Assembly (NCBI GenBank): GCA_965217685.1
Contig: CBDCIZ010000003.1
Span: 558,001-622,000, forward strand
Source of the DNA: Aurantimonas sp965217685
GTDB taxonomy: Bacteria > Pseudomonadota > Alphaproteobacteria > Rhizobiales > Rhizobiaceae
Length of the DNA stretch: 64,000 nt
Direction of reading: 5' to 3'
The notes under the pieces are model-generated. The model searched no databases, was not told the DNA's origin, and saw only the letters and a program-made list of their open reading frames with translations. Shown one piece after another: positions 44,786 to 53,416 of the stretch (position 1 is the stretch's first letter; each line of letters begins with the position of its first letter). Position numbers and translations under genes: made by a program.

Positions 44786-45528
44786 CGGCCGTATCCCGGC
44801 AATGCGAGGCGCTTTTCGAGGACGTGCAAACCCGCCGCGATCAGGCTGACGACGACAACGTAGAACAGGAAGAGGACGAGCATCATCTCCGGCACGTTGA
44901 TGTTGTCCGACCAGACCTGGTTCAGCGTGTAGGTCATTTCCGGAACCGAGATGACGTAGACGAGCGACGTGGTCTTCGCCAAGGAGACGAGATTGTTGGT
45001 CAGTGCCGGCAGGCTGATGCGGAAGGCCAGCGGCAGGGTGACGTAGGCGTAGGTTTGCCAGGAAGAAAAGCACAGGCTTTCGGCCGCCTCGGAGGTTGCC
45101 GTCGGCACGGCCTCGATGCCGGAGCGGAATATCTCGACATTGAAGGCGCCGCCAAAGATGCCGAGCGACAGGATCGCCCAGGTAAAGGAGGAGACGAGCG
45201 GTTCGTAAAAGCCGCCCATGTCGACTTGCGGAGTGAAGGCACCGAGCCCGAAATAGAAGAACAAGAGCTGGATCAGGGGCGGCGTGTTGCGGAACAGCTG
45301 GATATAGCCGTCGACTATGCCCCGCAGCAGCCTCGAGCGCGAGGTTTGGACCCACGCGCCGAGAACGCCGATGACCAGGGAGAGAAGGATCGACCACACG
45401 ATGAGCTGCAACGAGATCGAAATGCCCGTCACGAACCGGTCATATTCGTAGCGATCGTAGAATATGATGAAGTTCCATCCCGTCTCGGCATCGAGACGCT
45501 GGAAGATCGGGGCAATCGAATCGAACAA
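44782..45528 (-). CDS. Polar amino-acid-type ABC transporter permease 1
   Basis: A 248-residue permease of the HisM/GlnP class: GISISLQLIVWSILLSLVIGVLGAW, LFRNTPPLIQLLFFYFGLGAF and EAA loop EAAESLCFSSWQTYAYVTLPLAF. It lies 50 bp after the binding-protein gene and overlaps permease 2 by 4 bp. Confidence 0.92.
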   Translation of the reverse strand: MFDSIAPIFQRLDAETGWNFIIFYDRYEYDRFVTGISISLQLIVWSILLSLVIGVLGAWVQTSRSRLLRGIVDGYIQLFRNTPPLIQLLFFYFGLGAFTPQVDMGGFYEPLVSSFTWAILSLGIFGGAFNVEIFRSGIEAVPTATSEAAESLCFSSWQTYAYVTLPLAFRISLPALTNNLVSLAKTTSLVYVISVPEMTYTLNQVWSDNINVPEMMLVLFLFYVVVVSLIAAGLHVLEKRLALPGYGR

Positions 45529-45578
45529 GCTACGGTCCTGTGCGCGATGGTTTCAACGGCAGAGCCTTTCGGCCAACG

Positions 45579-46436
45579 TCATTGGCTCTTGAGATAGCTC
45601 TCGTCCCATTCGAGCCGCTTATGCTGTTCGGCGATCCAGTCGGAGGGCTTCACCTCCCATTTCTTCTCGAGCTCGATGAGCTTGCCATCCGCCTGCCACT
45701 CATAGGCCATGCCGGTCATGAAGACGCCCCAGGGCTTATCGAGTTCCTCGATCGGGACGGCCGAGGCCCAGGGATTGTTGAACAGGACGGAGACCGGCAT
45801 CGTGTAGCCCTCCCATTCCCCGGAGGCGAGGTCGGCCATGATGCTGGCATCGTCATAGAGCCAGGCGACGCACTTGCCGGCCCGAAGCGCGGCCTTGCCT
45901 TCGGTGTTGCCGGCAAAGGCGACGAGGCGCGGCCCATAGTCCTGCTGGACCTGCTTATTGTAGTTGGCGCCCTGCTTGGCGCAGACCGGCTTACCCTTGA
46001 TGTCGTCCCAGCTCGAGACTGCGCCTTCCTTGGCCATCAGGGCCGGGCCCGAGGTCCAGTAGGCAGGCTCGATGATGCCGATGATCTTGCGGCGCTCGGC
46101 GGTGTCGTACATGCCGCCGATGATCACGTCGATCTTGCCCTGCTGCAGGAACTGCATGCGGTTCGCCGAGGTGACGACCACCGGCTCGAGCTTGACGCCG
46201 AGCGTATCGGCGACGCTCTTGGCGAGATCGACCTCGATGCCTTGCTGGGACCCATCGGGCGAGGGAAACGACCACGGCTTGAAGGCTCCCAGCACGCCGA
46301 CACGCAGCGTGCCGCGATCGAGAATCTCCTCCAGCCGGCCTCCATCAGCCTTTGCCGGAGCGGCCGCCGCAAAGAGCGTCGCCCCCATGACCGCGGCGAG
46401 GACGGGAAGGCGGATGATTGTGGCAATCGAATTCAT
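45579..46436 (-). CDS. Polar amino-acid-type ABC transporter, periplasmic binding protein
   Basis: A 285-residue binding protein with a signal peptide (MNSIATIIRLPVLAAVMGAT, cleavage after AKA near 30). The mature part follows the SBP_bac_3 pattern: GTLRVGVLGAFKPWSF, GIEVDLAKSVADTLGVKLEPV, FLQQGKIDVIIGGMYDT. Start ATG 46436 has AGGAGA 9 nt upstream and overlaps the GlpD-like stop (ATGA). The ligand is probably an amino acid or N-methyl amino acid, judging from the downstream demethylase; not proven. Confidence 0.92.
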   Translation of the reverse strand: MNSIATIIRLPVLAAVMGATLFAAAAPAKADGGRLEEILDRGTLRVGVLGAFKPWSFPSPDGSQQGIEVDLAKSVADTLGVKLEPVVVTSANRMQFLQQGKIDVIIGGMYDTAERRKIIGIIEPAYWTSGPALMAKEGAVSSWDDIKGKPVCAKQGANYNKQVQQDYGPRLVAFAGNTEGKAALRAGKCVAWLYDDASIMADLASGEWEGYTMPVSVLFNNPWASAVPIEELDKPWGVFMTGMAYEWQADGKLIELEKKWEVKPSDWIAEQHKRLEWDESYLKSQ

Positions 46437-48031
46437 GGCTGCATGTCTCCTATTGAGGTTGGCATTGCTCTCGATCGATCGGGGATACCGGCTCGAAACA
46501 CTGTTCGTTGGTAGGCGAGGAATTGGTCGACTTCTTCGGCAGCATGCTCGGGTGACCAAGCGAGGAGGTCGGCGACCGAGGCGGCGGCGTCCTCGACCTC
46601 ATGACGCGTCAGATGGCGGCGCCAGGCCAGCGACGTGCGCGTGTAGAGAATGCCCTTCAAATCCCGGGCGTGTTCTTCGTTGACGGCTCGGCGCAGCGCG
46701 GCGCGGCGAAGGTTTCCCGAAGGTTCCGGGTCGGACAGGCGCAGGGCGTCTTTCGTGATCCGCCACGGCGCGGGCTCGCTGCCCGCAGCCCCGGCGGGTG
46801 TGCCGAGCATGGCCTCGGCCCTTTCGCGCATCGTCCTCGCGGCACTGCGATGCGACATCACCGGTCCCGCCGTCATGGCCAGGACGCCCGGCAGCCCTTC
46901 GCCGGAGAGATCGTGGATCTCCCTAGAGCGCCGGCCCATCGGCTGATCCTCGTCGAAGGTCAGCGGCCGCACCCCGGCCCAGGTGAATACGACGTCCTTG
47001 CGCATCAGGCCGAGACCCGGCAGGAGAAAATTCGCCTCGCCGAGGAGAAAGTCGATTTCCGCCCCGGTCGCGGCAACGTCCCGTGCATCCCCTTCGAACG
47101 GGGTTTCCGTCGGGCCGAAATAGAAGAATTCGTCATGGGACGGCAAGCAATAGAATGGCATGCCCTGGCGGTGCATGGTGGCGATGCCGTAGCCGCGATA
47201 GGCTTCGGGTAGCCGCACCATGACGTGGCTTCCCTTGGTTCCACGAATGAGGCGCTTGGAACCGGTCGGTCTCTCGCCCGCCCCCGCATTCACCCCATCG
47301 ATCCAGGTGCCGGCCATGTTGAAGACTAGGCGCGCGGACACCTTGGCCGTAGAGCCGTCCTGCGCCTCTAGGGCGATCCCCCAGAGCCCCGCTGCGTCAC
47401 GCTCGACGAGCCGCGCCTTGCAGAAGTTCAGCACCGTCGCGCCGCTGGCCTCGGCTTCGAGCGCAGCGTCGACGCAGAACCGCTCCGGCCAGTCGAAAAC
47501 ATATTCGCGGTAGGTCGCGATCGACTGCAGACGATCGCGATCCCGCAGATCCCGTGCAAACGTAAGTCGTTTCTCGAAATCGGAGGTAATCTTGCGGTAT
47601 TCTAGTGGCGGCTCGCTCGGACCGAGCTGCTGTAGCAGCCTGAGGCCGGCGTCGAGATGCCATGGCCTGACGGGGCTCTCGGGATAAATCGGAAAACACA
47701 TGGTGAAGGGCTTCACGCCCTCCGGCGCCGTCGTCGCGATCTCGTGGCGGGCTTGCATCCCCGCCCGTGCCATCGTCACGGCCTGAAGAAAACGCCGCGG
47801 ATGCAGACCGAACGCCCGGACGGGCGCTTCGGCCTCGAAATAGCGCAGGCCGCAATGGAGCATGCGGGACGAGCGGCCCGAGGCCCCTTCGGCGAAATCG
47901 CCTTTCTCGCAAAGCAGCACCGAATATCCGGCCACGGTCAGTTCGCGGGCCGTGGCAGCGCCGTTGATGCCCGCCCCGATCACGGCGACGTCCCATTGCG
48001 ATCCTGCGGCACCAGCCAACTCTTGCTTCAT
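46433..48031 (-). CDS. GlpD-like FAD-dependent dehydrogenase
   Basis: A 532-residue flavoprotein with the glycerol-3-phosphate dehydrogenase layout: FAD turn VAVIGAGINGAATARELTVAG, CEKGDFAEGASGRSSRMLHCGLRYFE, GSHVMVRLPEAYRGYGI and a C-terminal helical domain (LYTRTSLAWRRHLTRHEVEDA). The GlpD-type segment with SSRMLHCGLRY (S/SK/RLxHxGxRY) is clear. Its place at the head of an amine-uptake and demethylation operon suggests oxidation of a different alcohol or amine, or recycling of glycerol phosphate. Start ATG 48031 has AGGGA close by; a TTG 15 nt upstream is weaker. Confidence 0.85.
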   Translation of the reverse strand: MKQELAGAAGSQWDVAVIGAGINGAATARELTVAGYSVLLCEKGDFAEGASGRSSRMLHCGLRYFEAEAPVRAFGLHPRRFLQAVTMARAGMQARHEIATTAPEGVKPFTMCFPIYPESPVRPWHLDAGLRLLQQLGPSEPPLEYRKITSDFEKRLTFARDLRDRDRLQSIATYREYVFDWPERFCVDAALEAEASGATVLNFCKARLVERDAAGLWGIALEAQDGSTAKVSARLVFNMAGTWIDGVNAGAGERPTGSKRLIRGTKGSHVMVRLPEAYRGYGIATMHRQGMPFYCLPSHDEFFYFGPTETPFEGDARDVAATGAEIDFLLGEANFLLPGLGLMRKDVVFTWAGVRPLTFDEDQPMGRRSREIHDLSGEGLPGVLAMTAGPVMSHRSAARTMRERAEAMLGTPAGAAGSEPAPWRITKDALRLSDPEPSGNLRRAALRRAVNEEHARDLKGILYTRTSLAWRRHLTRHEVEDAAASVADLLAWSPEHAAEEVDQFLAYQRTVFRAGIPDRSRAMPTSIGDMQP

Positions 48032-48166
48032 TTTATCCCTGATCAAGCGGTTTCAAAGTCGACTATGCAGAGAGATTCGAAATGTTCAAAATTGAAAATA
48101 CGGGGACAGTTATGCGCATATGTAATACAAAAGCGAGCAAGCAGAATTGTCTTCTGCCTCGTCTCG

Positions 48167-49078
48167 TCAGGTCGGAACCTTTGCCAGAACTTCGTCCCGC
48201 TCGCTCTTGGCGAGGGACAGCATGTGCTCGACCGCCGGCGTAACGCCGCGCAATGCAGGCCTCAACAAGGCGAGGTTGAAGGGTATGGCCGGTCTAAACG
48301 GAACGAGGCGGATGCGCTCGTCTGCCTGGAGGACGGCCGTATAGGGATCGACGATGGCAATCCCGAGCCCCTGCTTCACCATCTCGTAGGCAGCGCCGGA
48401 GACGCTGGTCTCGCAGAGTGCCTCGATCCGGACCCCCGCGGTGACAAGTACCTGATCGAGCAGGTGGCGGGCTGAAACGAAGGGCGACCAGTTGATGAAC
48501 GGCCCCCGGTGCAGGTCCTGTGGAGTTAGACAGGAGCGATCGGCGAGCACGTGACCGCTCGGCACCGCAGCAACATAGGGGCTAATGCTGAAGATATCGG
48601 TCTCGAAGCCGGAGCGTCGCACTGGCATCTCGGCAAACCCGAAATCCACCTGCTGGCCAGCGGCCCATTCCTCCACCGTCGGAGACATGCGGATATTGAG
48701 GCTAACCCGAGTTTCCGGCCAGTCCTTCCTAAAACTGGCGATGACCCTCGGCATGAAACTCATGCCGAGAGCCGGCAGGACGGCCAGACTGACCTGGTTG
48801 CCTTGCCCCTTCGCCAAGCGGGAGGCGAGGCTCTGCAGTGAATCGAGCGAGACATAGGCTCGCTCGACCTCGTCGAGAAGCCGATGGGCCTGTGCAGTCG
48901 GCCGGATCAGGCCTTTTCGCCGTTCGAAGAGGGCAAGGCCGAGCTCGGCTTCCAGCCGGTCAAGCAGCCGGCTGACGGCGGGCTGGCTTCGGCCCAGCAC
49001 CTCGGCGGCACCGCTCACCGTTCCCGTGAGCATAACCGCCCGAAAGGCGGCGAAATGCTGGATGTTCACCGACAACAC
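48167..49078 (-). CDS. LysR-family transcriptional regulator
   Basis: About 303 residues: helix-turn-helix FRAVMLTGTVSGAAEVLGRSQPAVSRLLDRLE, then the effector domain (VSLAVLPALGMSFMPRVIASF; MVKQGLGIAIVDPYTAVL). The sequence is of the opine/octopine-catabolism (OccR/NocR-like) and CatM-like general type. There is no ATG near the helix-turn-helix; GTG 49078 or GTG 49069 are the likely starts, and the frame upstream overlaps the end of the enolase-superfamily gene. It lies between that gene and the GlpD-led operon on the same strand and could control either. Confidence 0.85.
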   Translation of the reverse strand: MLSVNIQHFAAFRAVMLTGTVSGAAEVLGRSQPAVSRLLDRLEAELGLALFERRKGLIRPTAQAHRLLDEVERAYVSLDSLQSLASRLAKGQGNQVSLAVLPALGMSFMPRVIASFRKDWPETRVSLNIRMSPTVEEWAAGQQVDFGFAEMPVRRSGFETDIFSISPYVAAVPSGHVLADRSCLTPQDLHRGPFINWSPFVSARHLLDQVLVTAGVRIEALCETSVSGAAYEMVKQGLGIAIVDPYTAVLQADERIRLVPFRPAIPFNLALLRPALRGVTPAVEHMLSLAKSERDEVLAKVPT

Positions 49079-49082
49079 ACCA

Positions 49083-50252
49083 TCAACAAAGATCGATCTC
49101 GGCGAAGAGGAAGGCCGCAACAGCCTCCTCGTCGAGCTCGACGCCGTAGCCCGGCGCATCGTCAATCGGAATGCGCCCCTTCACGACACGCGGCTCGAGC
49201 GGATTCTTCAAAATCTCGACATAGCCGAGGGTGCGACCCCAATAGGGAAAGTGCTCCTGAATGGTGAAATTCGGAACCGTGGCGCTGAAATGCGCACCGA
49301 TCGCCGTCGACAGCGAGCTTGCACAGATATGCGGCTGCACCTTCAGCCCGTAGGCCTCGGCCATCGCGGCGATCTTCCGGCCTTCACAGATGCCGCCAGT
49401 GTTGCCGAGGTCGGGCTGGATGATCGCGACGCTGCGGCTTTCCAGTAGATCACGAAAGCCCTGCCGGCCATAAAGGCGTTCCCCAACGGCGATCGGCTGC
49501 GAAATGGAGCGGGAGATCAATTGCAGTGCGCCGAGATCGTCCGGCTCCGTCGGCTCTTCGACGAAGGCCACGTCATACCTCTCGATCGCGCGGCAGAAGC
49601 GAATAGTGTCCGATGGGGTGAGACCGGCGGATAGGTCGAGCATGAGCTCGACGCCGGAGCCCACCACCTCCCGTACAGCGGCGACGCGCTTTATTCCACG
49701 GGGCACAAGATCGCGGTCCCCGGCCCCGCGGAGAGAGGGATGGCGAAGCCGACCGTCGGATAGAATGGTGGCGAAGGGATAGAACTTCAGACCGTCATAA
49801 CCGTCCGCAACGGTCTGTTCTGCGGCGGCCGGTAGGTCGGCGTCGCTGGTACATCCGAAATACCAGCCATTGGCATAGGTTCTCAGTTCGTCGCGCATCC
49901 GGCTCCCGAGCAGGTCGTAGGCAGGAATGTTCAAGCTGCGGGCCTTGATGTCGACCAGCGCCTGCTCGATCGCGCTCAAGCCCGCATTGAGGATCGGTCC
50001 GCCACCCTTGGCCCAAAAGCTGTCGTCGCGAATCGACGCCGTAATCGTCTCAATGCGAAACGGATCGATCCGCCCTTTCAGGAAACGCTCTGCGAGCTCC
50101 TTCGTCATCGCGGCCGCCGCACTTGCGCCGACCCCGTAGGCCACGGCGGCCTCACCTAGCCCAATGATCCCGTTCTCCGTTTCGAGGCGAAGAATCACTG
50201 GTCGGATGCCACCGCTCTCGAGGGCATAGACACGTGCAGACTTCAAAATCAT
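49083..50252 (-). CDS. Enolase-superfamily (MR/MLE) dehydratase or epimerase
   Basis: A full-length 389-residue member. Ligands for Mg2+ appear in LMLDLSAGL (Asp), FVEEPTEPDD (Glu) and IIQPDLGNTGG (Asp). The base positions are LKFYPF, where many members have KxK, and the histidine in VQPHICASSLS; a further acid is in IQEHFP. This resembles galactonate dehydratase-like or mandelate racemase-like groups. It ends 4 bp before the likely LysR start. The 321-bp gap upstream separates it from the transporter genes. The substrate is unknown; a sugar acid or hydroxylated amino acid is plausible. Confidence 0.86.
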   Translation of the reverse strand: MILKSARVYALESGGIRPVILRLETENGIIGLGEAAVAYGVGASAAAAMTKELAERFLKGRIDPFRIETITASIRDDSFWAKGGGPILNAGLSAIEQALVDIKARSLNIPAYDLLGSRMRDELRTYANGWYFGCTSDADLPAAAEQTVADGYDGLKFYPFATILSDGRLRHPSLRGAGDRDLVPRGIKRVAAVREVVGSGVELMLDLSAGLTPSDTIRFCRAIERYDVAFVEEPTEPDDLGALQLISRSISQPIAVGERLYGRQGFRDLLESRSVAIIQPDLGNTGGICEGRKIAAMAEAYGLKVQPHICASSLSTAIGAHFSATVPNFTIQEHFPYWGRTLGYVEILKNPLEPRVVKGRIPIDDAPGYGVELDEEAVAAFLFAEIDLC

Positions 50253-50573
50253 GCTTTGCTCGCCACCCGTATACTTAGGTCAGAAATTTGATCGCCAGGA
50301 AAAGTCCCTTTCACGACCCAGCTCAACTGCCAAACACAATCCAAGATAACCGAAAACTTACTGAAGAAAAACATAACATCGGTTCAATTGAAACCGGCCT
50401 ATCGCTCTGATGCATATGTTGATTCGATTTTTGCAATTTGACAATATCGAATTCGCGTAAACGGGCCGGAAGCGGGCATGTGGCTTTTGAGTAGGTCATA
50501 AACGTAAGTCGCCATTTGAAGAGCGTCCAGATCGGAAGTGAACGGACCGCCGTTCCGACAATAACTAAGCGTA
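50253..50573. other. Intergenic stretch with a short palindrome
   Basis: No gene or RNA is visible. An AT-rich stretch upstream of the enolase-superfamily gene contains the near-palindrome CGGTTCAATTGAAACCG at 50380-50396, a possible operator for that gene. Confidence 0.4.
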
Positions 50574-51272
50574 TCAACGCACGTCCTGCTCGACCATTGT
50601 CCGCGAATATGCACGACCGTAATACGCCTCGATGCGCATCTGGATGAAATGCCAGATAGTGGTCATCAATAGATAGTAGAGCGCCGCCACGGTGAACAGT
50701 TCGAGCACAATGAACTTCTCTTGGATCAGCATCTGCGTGCGGCGCAGCAGCTCTTCCATCGAGATTACTGAGATGACCGAAGTCGTCTTGAGGAGGCCAT
50801 TCACGCTGTTGCCAAGGACCGGAATGATGATCCGCGTCGCCTGAGGCATGATCACGTAGCCCATCACTTGCGAAGGCTTCAGACCGAGCGCCCGTGCCGC
50901 GTTCCATTGGCCGCCGGCGACACCGAGGATACCTCCGCGGACAATCTCGGCGAGATATGCTGCTTCGTTCAAGACAAGGCCCAGAAGCGCCGATTCGATG
51001 ACGCCCAGCCGAAGTCCAAATTGTGGTAAGCCAATATATATAATGATTAGCTGGACGAGCAGCGGCGTGCTGCGGAAGACCCAGATATAGAAGCGGGCTG
51101 GATAGGTCAGAAATCGCAAGGGTGCCATGCGCATGATCGCGAGGATACAGCCGACGGCGAGACCGCCGGCGATCGCCGCAAGGGTCAGCCAAAGCGTTGT
51201 CAGCGCACCGCGGAGAATGAACGGATTGACCAGATATTCCAAGAATCCGGGCCAGTTCCAGCGAATGTCCAT
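50574..51272 (-). CDS. Polar amino-acid-type ABC transporter permease
   Basis: A 232-residue permease: RGALTTLWLTLAAIAGGLAVGCILAI, FRSTPLLVQLIIIYIGLPQF and the EAA loop (GQWNAARALGLKPSQVMGYVIMPQATRIIIP). It is the only permease gene beside its binding protein (51468-52310), so the channel may be a homodimer. The ATPase that would power it is not here but in the divergent operon at 56378-57106. Confidence 0.91.
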   Translation of the reverse strand: MDIRWNWPGFLEYLVNPFILRGALTTLWLTLAAIAGGLAVGCILAIMRMAPLRFLTYPARFYIWVFRSTPLLVQLIIIYIGLPQFGLRLGVIESALLGLVLNEAAYLAEIVRGGILGVAGGQWNAARALGLKPSQVMGYVIMPQATRIIIPVLGNSVNGLLKTTSVISVISMEELLRRTQMLIQEKFIVLELFTVAALYYLLMTTIWHFIQMRIEAYYGRAYSRTMVEQDVR

Positions 51273-51467
51273 GACGATCTCCTCAGGCTGATTTGGCTGA
51301 TTTGAGACATGATCGGCCGGAGGCGTATCCCGAAAAGATTATGCAAATACAGGATCGTCGATTGAAGGTCGCAACCCACAGCGCATCACGGCCAGATATT
51401 GATCGGCAGTGGACGTCTGCCTGCCGCCGATCAATCGTATTGGGTAGGCTTTTCAGCCTCTCGCGTG

Positions 51468-52310
51468 TCAGTCTTTCGGACCGCGCAGGGCGAACGGCTC
51501 GGTGTTGGCGAGAAGGCCGTACTCGTCCATCAGCTTCTTGTGGCTGCCGTCCTTCATCATGTCGTTCAGGGCGCCTACCACCGCGTCCGCGACCTTATCG
51601 TCGTTCATCGCCAGCGCGACTGGCGTCGGGAACAAGCCGGACAGCGCCCTGTCGAAATCGCCGCGCTTGGCGTATTCGACCGCCGTCGGGTCGATGCTCA
51701 CCGTCGCGTCGGTCTGGCCGGCCGACAGCGCCTGATAGGCCAGGGCGAAATTGTCGAAGGTGCGGATGTCGATCGCCTCCACCCCTTCGCCCTGCAGCTT
51801 CTTGTCGAGCTCCTTGAGCTTGGCTTCCTCAAAGCCGCCGATCTCGACGCCAACCGTCTTGCCGGCGAGATCCTCTTCCTTGGTTATTTTTTCCGGATTG
51901 CCCTTCTGGACCGAAATGGTGATCGCCTGGGATTCGTAGGGCACCATCTTCATCAAGCCGGCCCTTTCGGGATTCCAGAAGATGCCGGTGTTGATGACGT
52001 CCCAACGGCCGGCTTGAAGGCCGGGGATCATCGCGGAGAACTCGATGCGCACATATTCGGGCGTCAGGCACAGGCGCTTGGCGATCTCGTTGTCGAGCGT
52101 CACCCGCATCCCCTTGAGTTCACCGGACGAGTCGACGAACTGCATCGGCGGCAGGGTCGGATTGGTCGACATGGTCAGCTTGCCGGGCGAGACCAGCGCC
52201 GAATCCGGCAGCTTGGGCGGGCAGTCCGCCGCCCGGACCGGGGCCGAGGCGAGGACGAGGCTGGCGGCGACACCTCCGGCGAGGATGAGGGCTTCGTGAA
52301 GTCTGGTCAT
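51468..52310 (-). CDS. Polar amino-acid-type periplasmic binding protein
   Basis: A 280-residue binding protein: signal peptide MTRLHEALILAGGVAASLVL (cleavage after VRA near 27), then MSTNPTLPPMQFVDSSGELKG, GMRVTLDNEIAKRL and FSAMIPGLQAGRWDVINTG of the SBP_bac_3 family. It lies 195 bp upstream of the permease gene and 85 bp downstream of the DapA-family gene. The ligand is probably an amino acid derivative; the neighbouring oxidoreductase fusion resembles opine and hydroxyproline dehydrogenases. Confidence 0.91.
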   Translation of the reverse strand: MTRLHEALILAGGVAASLVLASAPVRAADCPPKLPDSALVSPGKLTMSTNPTLPPMQFVDSSGELKGMRVTLDNEIAKRLCLTPEYVRIEFSAMIPGLQAGRWDVINTGIFWNPERAGLMKMVPYESQAITISVQKGNPEKITKEEDLAGKTVGVEIGGFEEAKLKELDKKLQGEGVEAIDIRTFDNFALAYQALSAGQTDATVSIDPTAVEYAKRGDFDRALSGLFPTPVALAMNDDKVADAVVGALNDMMKDGSHKKLMDEYGLLANTEPFALRGPKD

Positions 52311-52395
52311 GCTGGTCTCCTGTTGCCCAGGAAGGGCGTGTTGAAAGGTCAGCGTTCATCACCGTTGCAGGGAACATGCGGGCGTTGTCGCCCGT

Positions 52396-53295
52396 CTATG
52401 ATTGGACAAGGCTGCCGACGAGGCCAAGACTCGAAAACGTCGCCTCGAGGTCTTTGTGGTCCGCCGCCGGTAACGGCAGGCGCGGGGCCCGCGGATCGCC
52501 GACGGGCAGGCCCATTATCTTAAGCCCCGCCTTGAAGGCCGAGACGTAGCGAGGCCCACCGACCCAGCGCACCACCGGCAGGATCTTCCGGTAGAGGGCC
52601 AAGGCGGCGTCCTTGTCGGAATGGTCGGCGACGAGCTCGACCAACTGCGCCGACTCCTTCGGCATCAGATTCGAGCAGACGGCTACCCAGCCGACGGCGC
52701 CGAGCCAGAAGGATTCATAGCCGAGGATGCCGGCGAAGACGTCGATCCGGTCGCCGCACAGATCGATGATGTCGCAAACCCGCGTCACCTCCAGCGTCGA
52801 TTCCTTGATTAAGCGGACCGCGTCGATGCGGCTGAGCCGGTCGACGATATGCGGAACGAGATCGACATTCGCGGTCGTGGGATTGTTGTAGACCATGATC
52901 GGGATCGAGATCGCCTCGCCGATCCGGCGGTAGTGCTCGAATATCTCGTCCTCGGTGGGTGCAGAATAGAAGGGCGGGATGATCATCACGCCATCTGCGC
53001 CCATCGCCTCGGCCTCGCGGGACAGATCGACCGCGTCGAACGTCGCCTCGGCGCCGGTGCCGATATAGACTGGAACGCGGCCCACCGCTTCTGAAACGCA
53101 GATCTCGATGACCTGCTGGCGCTCTTCCCGCGAGCACGACAGGAACTCGCCGGTGCATCCGAGCGGGATCAGGCCATGGATGCCCTCTTCGATCTGCCAG
53201 TTCACCAGACGCTTGAGCGCCATTGCGTCAACGCCCGAGCCATCCGGCGTGAATGGCGTGACGAGTACGGTGAAGGTGCCCTTCGCAGATGTCAT
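52396..53295 (-). CDS. DapA-family lyase/dehydratase (second)
   Basis: A 299-residue Schiff-base barrel. It has the canonical pyruvate loop (PLGCTGEFLSCSREER), the tyrosine in MVYNNPTTAN and the lysine in VRLIKESTLEV. It differs from the enzyme at 8053, which has GSGTGQH in the loop. Start ATG 53295 follows GAAAGACC; the frame continues upstream to 53568 across the divergent promoter. As the first gene of the leftward unit with binding protein and permease it might act on the product of the oxidoreductase encoded on the other strand, as in hydroxyproline catabolism (pyrroline-hydroxycarboxylate deaminase). Confidence 0.88.
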   Translation of the reverse strand: MTSAKGTFTVLVTPFTPDGSGVDAMALKRLVNWQIEEGIHGLIPLGCTGEFLSCSREERQQVIEICVSEAVGRVPVYIGTGAEATFDAVDLSREAEAMGADGVMIIPPFYSAPTEDEIFEHYRRIGEAISIPIMVYNNPTTANVDLVPHIVDRLSRIDAVRLIKESTLEVTRVCDIIDLCGDRIDVFAGILGYESFWLGAVGWVAVCSNLMPKESAQLVELVADHSDKDAALALYRKILPVVRWVGGPRYVSAFKAGLKIMGLPVGDPRAPRLPLPAADHKDLEATFSSLGLVGSLVQS

Positions 53296-53416
53296 AAACG
53301 GTCTTTCGTCTCTTCGTTCAGATCGACCATAACAAGAAAATTTTCTGCGTATACAAAAAAAGTTCTTTCGCTGTAGGATCGCCTCGAACCCTCCCGAGCC
53401 GAACACCGGACCCCCG
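53296..53416. promoter_or_regulatory. Divergent promoter region with a GTATAC core
   Basis: This 121-bp AT-rich gap separates the DapA-family gene from the fusion oxidoreductase. It contains TGCGTATACAAAAA with a GTATAC core at 53349-53354. FCD-type GntR regulators often bind TNGTATACNA-like sequences, and one is encoded at 58168-58872 in the rightward operon, so this is its likely target. Confidence 0.45.
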